Shown here one piece after another: positions 46,108 to 52,172 of a DNA stretch of 52,172 nucleotides (position 1 is its first letter; each line of letters begins with the position of its first letter). The notes beneath the pieces are model-generated. The model worked only from the letters and a program-made list of their open reading frames with translations, had not been told where the DNA came from and did not search any database. The stretch lies in IMG/VR virus record IMGVR_UViG_3300027734_000102, positions 1 to 52,172 of that record, one strand, 5' to 3'. Both the position numbers and the translations under genes were made by a program. The stretch comes from a virus.

Positions 46108-46723
46108 TCTTCGTTCGCTCATCCGAGAGATGGCTGGCCCTCTTGGTCTCTATGCTTTCTCTGACGAGAGGCAGATACTGCCTAGTCCTCCTCCCGGCGA
46201 GAAGAACACGGCGGCTGAGACAAGGCTCTTCCAGAAGATAGTCAAGTCAGTCGAGCGTAACGCAAAACTGGACGTGAGGGCTGCTGAGACCATCAAGGGA
46301 ATACTCCGCGACGGCCTGTACCAAGACATGCTTCGAGAGCCAGAAGCCGAAATGCTCTACAGGGGCATGATTCTGAGCTCAAAAGAGATAGAAGCTCTAC
46401 TTGGAACTAAGGACTGGATCCAAGCCCACAGAGGTGGACTCGCAGGAGACTTTGTATTCAGGCCCCGTGGAGGATCTGCCTCTTCGTGGACAACTGACAA
46501 GAGCGTGGCAAGCAATTTCACTGGTACTTCTTGGCTGTCGCCCCAAAGAGATAGAAACAAGACCAAGGTCGTAATGACAGCTCGGAGGTCGAGCAATCCC
46601 TTCTGTTTCTTTGAGCTCAAGCCATTTTATCCGTTGTTATCAAACTATGATTTTTATTCCGCCGAGAGCGAAGCCGTTGGCCTCGGAGACATTAAGTTCG
46701 AATTCGTGGAGATGGGACATTGA
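46094..46723 (+). CDS. Tagged R-S-E ADP-ribosyltransferase
   Basis: 209 aa from ATG 46094, overlapping the GNAT gene by 14 bases. Tag TNLRSLIREMAGP, without the usual final x-E. Paralogue of the enzyme at 9418: after LYAFSDERQILPSPPPGEKN come Y89-R90-G91, S130-S131-W132-T, and E191-S192-E193 with AVGLGDI following. These are the three ART motifs in order; the substrate is unknown. The TGA overlaps a TTG that may start the Nudix gene. Confidence 0.8.
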   Translation: MSYTNLRSLIREMAGPLGLYAFSDERQILPSPPPGEKNTAAETRLFQKIVKSVERNAKLDVRAAETIKGILRDGLYQDMLREPEAEMLYRGMILSSKEIEALLGTKDWIQAHRGGLAGDFVFRPRGGSASSWTTDKSVASNFTGTSWLSPQRDRNKTKVVMTARRSSNPFCFFELKPFYPLLSNYDFYSAESEAVGLGDIKFEFVEMGH

Positions 46724-46743
46724 AAAGCCTAAATGATACTAGC

Positions 46744-47256
46744 ATGAAGTCTCTTCGAGGCCTCATCCGAGAGATGTGTAAGAAACCCGAATACTGGGGT
46801 CGCGGCGGCGCCGGAATCATGTTCCGCTGTCCCGATGACGACACGGTCCTTCTTCTCCTGCGCGCTCCTTGGGTCGCCCAGGGCGGGACATGGGGTATAC
46901 CCGGCGGCGGGGTCGAGGAAGGTTGGTTCGAGACTCCGATTGAGGATCCCATCACTGATCCTATGGTGTTCCGGAACGCGGCTTTCCGTGAGGCGGTCGA
47001 GGAGTGTGGCTCGCTTCCTCCCGGATTCTCGCCATCTCAGGTCGTAGGGCAGACGGTCTACGAGGACTGCGGTTTCCAATATGTCACCCTCCTCGCCGAC
47101 ATCACCCTGGAGCAGAAAGAAGGGTGGCACCTCGAGTCCAACGACGGTGAGACTGACGACTTTCAGTGGGTCCCGAGGTCGAAGCTGAATCCCGGCGCTA
47201 GCTTGATGGGAAGTCGTCTCCACTTCGGAGTGGAGTACACGCTCTCTAAAATGTGA
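46744..47256 (+). CDS. Tagged Nudix hydrolase
   Basis: 170 aa from ATG 46744; a TTG at 46720 overlapping the previous stop would add eight residues. Short tag SLRGLIREMCKK. The Nudix box appears as GGGVEEG...R82-E-A-V-E-E-C-G89, with an unusually long insert between the two halves of the motif. Nudix enzymes hydrolyse nucleoside diphosphates linked to another group (ADP-ribose, NADH, caps). Its place directly after an ART gene suggests turnover of ADP-ribose or NAD-linked products. Confidence 0.85.
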   Translation: MKSLRGLIREMCKKPEYWGRGGAGIMFRCPDDDTVLLLLRAPWVAQGGTWGIPGGGVEEGWFETPIEDPITDPMVFRNAAFREAVEECGSLPPGFSPSQVVGQTVYEDCGFQYVTLLADITLEQKEGWHLESNDGETDDFQWVPRSKLNPGASLMGSRLHFGVEYTLSKM

Positions 47257-47264
47257 GATGCCAG

Positions 47265-47293
47265 TGTTCAACTCCGTGCACCTGTATTATAAT
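47265..47293 (+). promoter_or_regulatory. Promoter of the topoisomerase medium subunit
   Basis: TGTTCA (47265-47270), 17-base spacer, TATAAT (47288-47293). Transcription from about 47300 would begin inside the AAGGAGG region, supporting the TTG at 47310 as the real start. Confidence 0.5.
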
Positions 47294-47309
47294 GGTCAAG
47301 GAGGTCACA

Positions 47310-48674
47310 TTGGCAGAGACCCAGCAAGTATCAGTCCGCAAGGTCGAGGACTTCTTCGACAATGAGTACAAGGGGTACGCGGTCTACACGATCGAGAACC
47401 GCGCAATCCCGTCCGTGATCGACGGCTTCAAGCCATCTCAGCGGAAGATCGCATATGCGGCAAACCGGCTGTGGAAGACGGGCAATGAGAAGCCCATGAA
47501 GGTCTTCCAGCTCGGTGGTCAGGCTGCGGCAATCTCGTTCTTCCACCACGGTTCGCTCGATGGTACCATCATCGGGATGACCCAGGAGTTCAAGAACTCG
47601 ATGCCCATCTTCCAGGGCATCGGCCAGTTTGGCTCCCTCCGGTCCCCTGAGCCCGGCGCTGCCCGATACATTGGCGTGAAGTTCAACGAGAACTTCAAGC
47701 TCCTCTATAAGGACTTTGAGCTCGTCACGCCGAAGTTCGAGGAGGGCGAGGAGATCGAGCCTCAGTTCTTCCTGCCCATCATCCCCACGGTGCTCCTCAA
47801 CGGCGGGTCTGGAATCGCGGTCGGGTTTGCGACGAACATTCTCAACCGCCATCCCCTCGACCTCGTGGACGCTTGCCTCGCCCAGCTCGATAAGAAGAAG
47901 CTTCCGGTCCTCCGTCCCTGGATCAAGGGATTCCACGGGACCTTCGAGCAGTCGGCAGAGAACAAGAAGACCTGGGTGATCCGTGGCGCCTTCGAGGTGA
48001 AGAACACGTCGACGGTCGAGATCACTGAGATTCCCCCGTCGTTCACGTACGAGAAGTATGAGTCCCTCCTCGACTCCTTGGTTGAGAAGGACATCCTCGC
48101 CTCCTACGATGACCACTCATCGGACCGGGTCCGATATGTTCTCAAGTTCCCGCGCACGATCCTCGCTGAGTACATCAAGAAGGACAAGCTCGGTGACCTG
48201 CTGAAGATGCGGGAACAGGAGACTGAGAACCTGACGACCCTTGATGAGAACGGCAAGCTCAAGGTGTTCGATTCACCCGATGACATCGTGAAGTACTTTG
48301 TTGACTTCCGGTTGGATTACTATGGTCGTCGCAAGGCCTACCTTCTGAGTGAGCTGGGTAACGATCTCAAGGTCCTCTCTGCGCGCGCAAAGTTCGTCAA
48401 GGCGATTGTCGACCGCGTGATCGAGGTCGCAAACGTGAAGAAGGCTGATATTGAACGGGGGATCGAGTCCCTGGGAATCGAGCGCGGCGAGGACGGATAT
48501 GAGTTCCTGTTCTCGATGCCGATCCACACCCTCACCGCCGAGAAGTATGCTGAGCTTCTCAAGCGGCTTGAGTCGAAGCAGAAGGACTACGACAAGGTGC
48601 TGAAGACTGAGCCTGCTGACTTCTACAAGCAGGACCTCAAGGACCTCAAGAGGCAACTAGAGAAGTCTGCCTGA
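47310..48674 (+). CDS. DNA topoisomerase II medium subunit (gp52/GyrA-like)
   Basis: 454 aa from TTG 47310, which follows AAGGAGG at ideal spacing; upstream GTG 47253 and ATG 47292 would lie before the likely transcript start. YTIENRAIPSVIDGFKPSQRKI is the subunit signature (shown in parts YTIENRAIP and DGFKPSQRK), and the catalytic tyrosine is Y120 in AARYIGV. C-terminal coiled-coil/tower region, no GyrA beta-pinwheel, as in T4 gp52 (442 aa). Partners with the subunit at 43177. The TGA overlaps the next ATG by one base. Confidence 0.93.
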   Translation: MAETQQVSVRKVEDFFDNEYKGYAVYTIENRAIPSVIDGFKPSQRKIAYAANRLWKTGNEKPMKVFQLGGQAAAISFFHHGSLDGTIIGMTQEFKNSMPIFQGIGQFGSLRSPEPGAARYIGVKFNENFKLLYKDFELVTPKFEEGEEIEPQFFLPIIPTVLLNGGSGIAVGFATNILNRHPLDLVDACLAQLDKKKLPVLRPWIKGFHGTFEQSAENKKTWVIRGAFEVKNTSTVEITEIPPSFTYEKYESLLDSLVEKDILASYDDHSSDRVRYVLKFPRTILAEYIKKDKLGDLLKMREQETENLTTLDENGKLKVFDSPDDIVKYFVDFRLDYYGRRKAYLLSELGNDLKVLSARAKFVKAIVDRVIEVANVKKADIERGIESLGIERGEDGYEFLFSMPIHTLTAEKYAELLKRLESKQKDYDKVLKTEPADFYKQDLKDLKRQLEKSA

Positions 48675-48901
48675 TGTTGGAACTTGCTAGCGGTAAGCAA
48701 GTGGACTCTGGGGCGCTAGTTCGACTCAAGCCCGATCCAAGCTTCGCCACATGGGACCAAATGTACGGCGGCAAGATTGCGGTCCTCGTCGGGAGAGAGT
48801 GGTCAAGAGAGTTGGGAAAGTTTCTGTACACTGTGCTGGTCGATGGTAATGTCATCTACGTAGAGCAGGAGGACATCGGTGAAGAAATCAACTGCGAATG
48901 A
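48674..48901 (+). CDS. Small barrel-like protein, 75 aa
   Basis: ATG 48674 overlapping the topoisomerase stop. DSGALVRLKPD, GGKIAVLVGRE and YTVLVDGNVIYVEQEDI look like five short strands with Gly turns, as in SH3/KOW barrels. First of a run of similar mini-proteins to 51703. Function unknown. Confidence 0.6.
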   Translation: MLELASGKQVDSGALVRLKPDPSFATWDQMYGGKIAVLVGREWSRELGKFLYTVLVDGNVIYVEQEDIGEEINCE

Positions 48902-49070
48902 AATCATCCCATGCGCTCCGAACCAGTTGCGCCTCCTCCACGGCACCGTCATCCTTGTGTGCGAGGTCGACGGCGTTCGTGTTGATGTGCTGCACGACAA
49001 CGGCAAACAAGAGGGCTTCTACAAGAAGTGGCTTGAGAACAACACTGCCGTCATCAAGAACGTAGGCTGA
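48879..49070 (+). CDS. Small barrel-like protein, 63 aa
   Basis: GTG 48879 overlapping the previous gene by 23 bases with AGGACATCG before it. LLHGTVILVCEVDGVRVDVLHDNG suggests a small beta domain. No family recognised. Confidence 0.55.
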   Translation: MKKSTANEIIPCAPNQLRLLHGTVILVCEVDGVRVDVLHDNGKQEGFYKKWLENNTAVIKNVG

Positions 49071-49077
49071 GTTTCGA

Positions 49078-49626
49078 ATGCGCAGGACAGAGAAGATTCA
49101 GATCTCCTTCTTCAAGGGTGACCGCCATGAGTGGCATCACCGCTTCATTCGCTGGTGGACTAAGAGTCCCTACTCCCATGCCGAGATCGTCCTTGACGGC
49201 GATACATGGGTCTCTATCTCTCCATTCCTCTTCACAAGAGTCGCAGCCCGTGTGCGGACACATGTCCCGGAAGACGAGTGGGACTACCTCGACTTCAGAG
49301 TAACTCCAGAAGAGCTCCACGCGCTGAAAGACTTCATCTCAGAGACCACGGGAGACGGCTACGACTGGATCGGAATGCTCCTCTCACAGGTCCTACCCGT
49401 GATCGTGAAGGGAAAGGGGCGATGGTACTGCTCCCAGTGGATTGCGCATGCCCTCAGCCACGCTGGGATTGTGAAGTGGAAGAAGCTCGGGATCTATGAG
49501 TTTCCTGACCTCCACCCAGGTCGCCTGTTTGAGATTCTCTCAAAGGTCGAAGAGCTTCCCTTAGAAGACTCTGAAGACATCAACATCTCTCCGCAACATA
49601 TCACTACCGGCTCTATGGCTGATTGA
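49078..49626 (+). CDS. Permuted NlpC/P60-like (YiiX-type) protein
   Basis: 182 aa, ATG 49078. Order of catalytic residues is circularly permuted: H34 in YSHAEIVLDGDTW comes first, and C118 in RWYCSQWIAHAL near the end, as in the YiiX/YaeF family of papain-like hydrolases. GYDWIGMLLSQVLP lies between, also typical. Probably cleaves an amide bond in peptidoglycan or a lipid/acyl substrate. No signal peptide or tag. Confidence 0.8.
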   Translation: MRRTEKIQISFFKGDRHEWHHRFIRWWTKSPYSHAEIVLDGDTWVSISPFLFTRVAARVRTHVPEDEWDYLDFRVTPEELHALKDFISETTGDGYDWIGMLLSQVLPVIVKGKGRWYCSQWIAHALSHAGIVKWKKLGIYEFPDLHPGRLFEILSKVEELPLEDSEDINISPQHITTGSMAD

Positions 49627-49641
49627 AACAGGGATAAGCGC

Positions 49642-50409
49642 ATGACAAGTGAATCTCACCAGATCCATGGAATGGATCTGCGAAATCTGGACTGCATGGA
49701 ACTCCTCACCTCCATTCCAAGCGAGAGCGTGGACGTCATCATCGCGGATCCCCCTTACTTTGAGATCGTCGGAAACGACTGGGACCACCAGTGGAAGAGC
49801 GAGGGTGAGTACATCGCGTGGTGCGACGCCTGGGTGCGGCAGTGCTCAGCGGTCCTGAAGCCTGGGGGTGCCATGTACGTCTGGGGGACGACCAAGACCG
49901 ACACTTTCCTACGCTTCAAACTCAACGTGATGAACGGGGTCTCGAGCCTAGAGTACCGCAACTGGATCGTCTGGTCCTACGACTGGGGTGGACGCACCAA
50001 GAAGACCTGGCCACGAAAGCACGAGGACTGTCTCATGTACTCGAAGGGTCCCGAGGTCCGTTGGTATCCAGAGAATGTGGAAGTCCCCCGTAAGGTGACT
50101 AAGAACCTGCGCACTGGCGAAGAGTTCGAGCGCGGCAAGGTGCCTACTGACGTGTGGCAACAGAACAATCACACGACCAGTCGAGAGTACTGTGGCTGGC
50201 ACCCGACCCAGAAGCCTGTTGCTCTATTGGAGAGGATGGTGCTAGCCCACACAGCGCCCGGAGACATCATCCTCGATCCGTTCTCTGGTTCTGGATCTAC
50301 GGCAATTGCGGCTCTGAAGAACGGGCGCCAATTTGTCGGAAGCGAGAAGGACACTAACTACTACAACAAGTCCCTGGAGCGGATCAAGGAACTCGTTGGG
50401 GCTGGCTGA
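49642..50409 (+). CDS. DNA methyltransferase (N4/N6, beta-type motif order)
   Basis: 255 aa, ATG 49642. The catalytic motif D36-P-P-Y39 in VIIADPPYF is near the N-terminus and the SAM motif DPFSGSGSTAIAAL is near the C-terminus, the beta-class order seen in CcrM and many phage enzymes. A target-recognition region with WTRK...W and Arg-rich segments lies between. Methylates adenine N6 or cytosine N4. A second modification enzyme in addition to the Dam-type at 16907. Confidence 0.9.
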   Translation: MTSESHQIHGMDLRNLDCMELLTSIPSESVDVIIADPPYFEIVGNDWDHQWKSEGEYIAWCDAWVRQCSAVLKPGGAMYVWGTTKTDTFLRFKLNVMNGVSSLEYRNWIVWSYDWGGRTKKTWPRKHEDCLMYSKGPEVRWYPENVEVPRKVTKNLRTGEEFERGKVPTDVWQQNNHTTSREYCGWHPTQKPVALLERMVLAHTAPGDIILDPFSGSGSTAIAALKNGRQFVGSEKDTNYYNKSLERIKELVGAG

Positions 50410-50435
50410 CTACTTACTGTAAGCCAGGGTGGTGA

Positions 50436-50687
50436 TTGAGAAAGAGGTCTTGGTTCATAGAAGAAGGCTCATTGGCCAGACTCCGCATCGATGAAGATGG
50501 ATTCACAGATGTCGCGCTGTTTAAACAGGACTGCGACGGCTACGTCAAGAACCACTGGATAGAAATTGGCAAACTATGCGTTGTGCTGGAGAGTGGCCGG
50601 ACATTCACAAATGTACTACTAGATGGCATGACAGGTGTAGTTCCAACTAGACAGTTAGAGGTGATACATGAGCAGGACAACGCCTGA
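50436..50687 (+). CDS. Small barrel-like protein, 83 aa
   Basis: TTG 50436 after GGTGGTGA. LIRPEEGSLARLRID-type start (EEGSLARLRIDEDG), then IGKLCVVLESGRTFTNVLLDGMTGVVP, similar in layout to the proteins at 48674 and 50668. The stop overlaps the next gene by 20 bases. No family recognised. Confidence 0.55.
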   Translation: MRKRSWFIEEGSLARLRIDEDGFTDVALFKQDCDGYVKNHWIEIGKLCVVLESGRTFTNVLLDGMTGVVPTRQLEVIHEQDNA

Positions 50688-50925
50688 GTCTGGAGATCTG
50701 ATAAAACTGGCCTGCAAGTTCTCTGGTCAGAATACCATCATGGTCGGCAATATCCCTGATGACGAAGGCTCAAGGGAGTTTGCACCAGGGACGTTAGCTC
50801 TCGTGGTTGGATTAGCAAACCTGTCTGAGAATTATGACGGTCGCACAATCACGCCTCTTGTTCTCGTGGACGGCTTCACGGGTTGGATTTACAACGATGA
50901 GTGGGAGCAAGTTGGAGACTCTTAA
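50668..50925 (+). CDS. Small barrel-like protein, 85 aa
   Basis: ATG 50668 after GAGGTGATAC. ESGDLIKLACKF, PGTLALVVGLA, TPLVLVDGFTGWIYNDEW follow the same layout (GD-L-x-K/R-L start, TLxLVVG middle, LVDGxxGWI end) as the 83-aa protein upstream (GS-L-A-R-L, LCVVLE, LLDGMTGVV). The two appear to be tandem paralogues. Confidence 0.6.
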   Translation: MSRTTPESGDLIKLACKFSGQNTIMVGNIPDDEGSREFAPGTLALVVGLANLSENYDGRTITPLVLVDGFTGWIYNDEWEQVGDS

Positions 50926-51199
50926 ACATGAGTTCAGTGTTGGAGACCTAGTCCAGCTCAGGTTCTGGAATGATGAGACCTGGGCTTGGGATATCCCTGA
51001 CTATCCGCCCTACATTGTTACTGGCCTCGGAGAAATTGGAGAGAGCGTCCACCGGAATGACGATCCTGTAGGCAGAGCATTCATCACGGTGGTAGGTGGG
51101 CCGATGCATGATGTCCGGGTGATACCTTCAGCATACTTAGTGCACTATCCAAAGCAGGATGAAGCACAAGTGAGCATGTCTGAAGAGGTGAAAGCTTGA
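50897..51199 (+). CDS. Small barrel-like protein, 100 aa
   Basis: ATG 50897 inside the previous gene's end, or TTG 50912. FSVGDLVQLRFWNDETW, PPYIVTGLGEIGE and ITVVGGPMHDVRVIPSAYLVHY follow the GDLVxLR pattern. Overlaps the next gene by four bases. Confidence 0.55.
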   Translation: MSGSKLETLKHEFSVGDLVQLRFWNDETWAWDIPDYPPYIVTGLGEIGESVHRNDDPVGRAFITVVGGPMHDVRVIPSAYLVHYPKQDEAQVSMSEEVKA

Positions 51200-51423
51200 A
51201 GACCCTTGATCTCAACGTTGAAGATGTGGTACACCTGAGCGGGGACGACTATGAGACTCGTTTCCCAGCACTCAAAGAAGTTCCAATGGTCGTGCGGCTC
51301 ATAGAGCGATCGACTGGAAGCTACCTTGCCTACACTTATCAGTTCCAGATGGGAAATGAGACTTCTCACGGATACTTGTTCGAGTGCCAGACAGGCGGTC
51401 TCCTGAAGATATTCGTCCAGTAG
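51196..51423 (+). CDS. Small barrel-like protein, 75 aa
   Basis: TTG 51196 overlapping the previous stop. NVEDVVHLSGDDYE, VPMVVRLIERSTGSYLAY, GYLFECQTGGLLKIF: again a short all-beta layout with an opening E/GD-V-V-x-L strand. No family recognised. Confidence 0.55.
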   Translation: MKTLDLNVEDVVHLSGDDYETRFPALKEVPMVVRLIERSTGSYLAYTYQFQMGNETSHGYLFECQTGGLLKIFVQ

Positions 51424-51499
51424 TTGTACTTCTGAGATCAGAGATTATCATTGTCTCATACTGAGACAGTGAGTGGCCTGTGGTGTCTATGGAGTTGTG

Positions 51500-51703
51500 A
51501 TGGCTGAGTTCCGCAAGGGTGACCTCGTGATCGACCGGGTGCGCCATGGCGACACTGGCATCGTGATGTCAGTCCGTAACAACCTCACTCTCGTTTACTG
51601 GGTCGAAGGAGCCGGTCACCTCTGGACTCCGAGCGACCAGATCGCACCCCACCCCAGACCAGAGTCTGAGGTCCTCGAAGAAATGTTCGAATTTGGAGAC
51701 TGA
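51500..51703 (+). CDS. Small KOW/SH3-like protein, 67 aa
   Basis: ATG 51500. EFRKGDLVIDRVRHGDTGIVMSVRNNLTLVYW is close to a KOW-like strand-turn-strand (GDLV, GDTGIV). Last of the barrel group; the next gene starts directly after its stop. Confidence 0.6.
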   Translation: MAEFRKGDLVIDRVRHGDTGIVMSVRNNLTLVYWVEGAGHLWTPSDQIAPHPRPESEVLEEMFEFGD

Positions 51704-52172
51704 ATGAGCATACTTGACGCGCTACAGGACAGGGTACTCCTGTTCGACGGCGGCATGGGAACCCAGATCCAGGGCTTCAACCTGCCGATCAAGGACTATG
51801 ACGGGCTTGAGAACTGTTCAGAGATCCTGAACCTGACCCGTCCTGACGTGATACGGGAGATCCACAGCCGATATTTCGCCGCTGGATCAGACATCGTTGA
51901 GACCAACACCTTCGGCGCCAGCCCATGGGTCCTCGCGGAGTTTGGCCTCCAGGACGATACCGAAGAGATCAACTCTGAAGCGGCATACATCGCGAAAATG
52001 GCTGCGGGTAAGTTCACCACTGAAGCTCGACCCCGATATGTCGCTGGCTCGATCGGACCCGGCACTCGCCTCCCATCGCTTGGGCACATCACTTGGGACG
52101 AGATGTTTGCGGGTTACAAGCGTCAGGTCCATGGACTCATGGCGGGCGGTGTCGATCTCATCATCGTTGAGA
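51704..52172 (+). CDS. MetH-type homocysteine methyltransferase, N-terminal part
   Basis: ATG 51704 directly after TGA; the gene runs off the window after 156 residues. LLFDGGMGTQIQ, ENCSEILNLTRPDVI, IH-x2-Y-x2-AGSDIVETNTFGA, SIGPGTRLPSLGHITWDEM and AGGVDLIIVE are the N-terminal (beta/alpha)8 motifs of cobalamin-dependent methionine synthase. The enzyme makes methionine from homocysteine. Whether the rest (folate, B12 and reactivation domains) is present cannot be seen. Auxiliary metabolic gene, host-like. Confidence 0.88.
   Translation, partial: MSILDALQDRVLLFDGGMGTQIQGFNLPIKDYDGLENCSEILNLTRPDVIREIHSRYFAAGSDIVETNTFGASPWVLAEFGLQDDTEEINSEAAYIAKMAAGKFTTEARPRYVAGSIGPGTRLPSLGHITWDEMFAGYKRQVHGLMAGGVDLIIVE

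Noticed and set aside
1-52172. CRISPR arrays, insertion sequences, integrase or attachment sites
   Set aside because: No regular direct repeats with spacers, no transposase or recombinase motif and no tRNA-overlapping direct repeat pair were seen.

Overview
The window looks like part of the genome of a large tailed phage, probably a T4-like or jumbo myovirus. The evidence is dense coding with ATGA-type overlaps, at least 22 tRNA genes with three homing endonucleases among them, a two-subunit T4-style type II topoisomerase (gp39/gp52-like), phage DNA methyltransferases, a PseT-like kinase and a HAD phosphatase, and a large set of proteins sharing one short peptide. That peptide (consensus about LRxLIRExLLxE, then A/K/S/D/G) resembles in position and logic the capsid-targeting sequence of T4 internal proteins, which the prohead protease cuts after (L/I)-x-E. 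The host is unknown. Asp/Thr-rich lipoproteins, a lipoprotein-type di-heme peroxidase and a MetH-like gene suggest an aerobic Gram-negative host, perhaps a myxobacterial or bradymonad relative (weak inference). No structural gene lies in the window, so virus class is inferred.

Layout. 1-1807: small overlapping genes of unknown function. 1886-6877: tRNA array with two PD-(D/E)XK homing endonucleases, a thioredoxin, a lipoprotein and three spacers that may encode structured RNAs. 6926-10673: five tagged proteins (metalloprotease, two family-A proteins, a family-B protein, an ADP-ribosyltransferase). 10740-11803: four more tRNAs and a GIY-YIG endonuclease. 11832-14246: an overlapping operon of a YceI-like protein, sensor kinase, response regulator and coiled-coil membrane protein. 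14448-17686: kinase, phosphatase, tagged unknowns and a Dam-type methylase. 17754-26937: host-like genes (lipoproteins, tRNA-Leu, di-heme peroxidase, transglycosylase, phosphomannomutase, class II aldolase) and phage unknowns. 26924-42751: mostly minus strand, a run of about a dozen genes nearly all carrying the tag and built from few domain families. 42812-52172: topoisomerase subunits flanking a second tagged cluster (ART-like, GNAT, R-S-E ART, Nudix), then small barrel-like proteins, a permuted NlpC/P60 protein, a second methyltransferase and the start of a methionine-synthase-like gene.

The most exciting signal is the tagged set: about 25 proteins with enzymatic domains (at least two R-S-E and three H-Y-type ADP-ribosyltransferase-like domains, metallopeptidase, GNAT, Nudix, ParB-like, polynucleotide kinase, HAD) with the tag at the N-terminus, and three proteins with the tag between domains. 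I interpret these as a large arsenal of capsid-packaged, injected early effectors, some made as polyproteins that the maturation protease would split. This is inference from sequence pattern. A second unusual signal is a pair of tRNA-Lys genes on a class II (long variable arm) scaffold together with a tRNA-Leu(UAA) on a class I scaffold.
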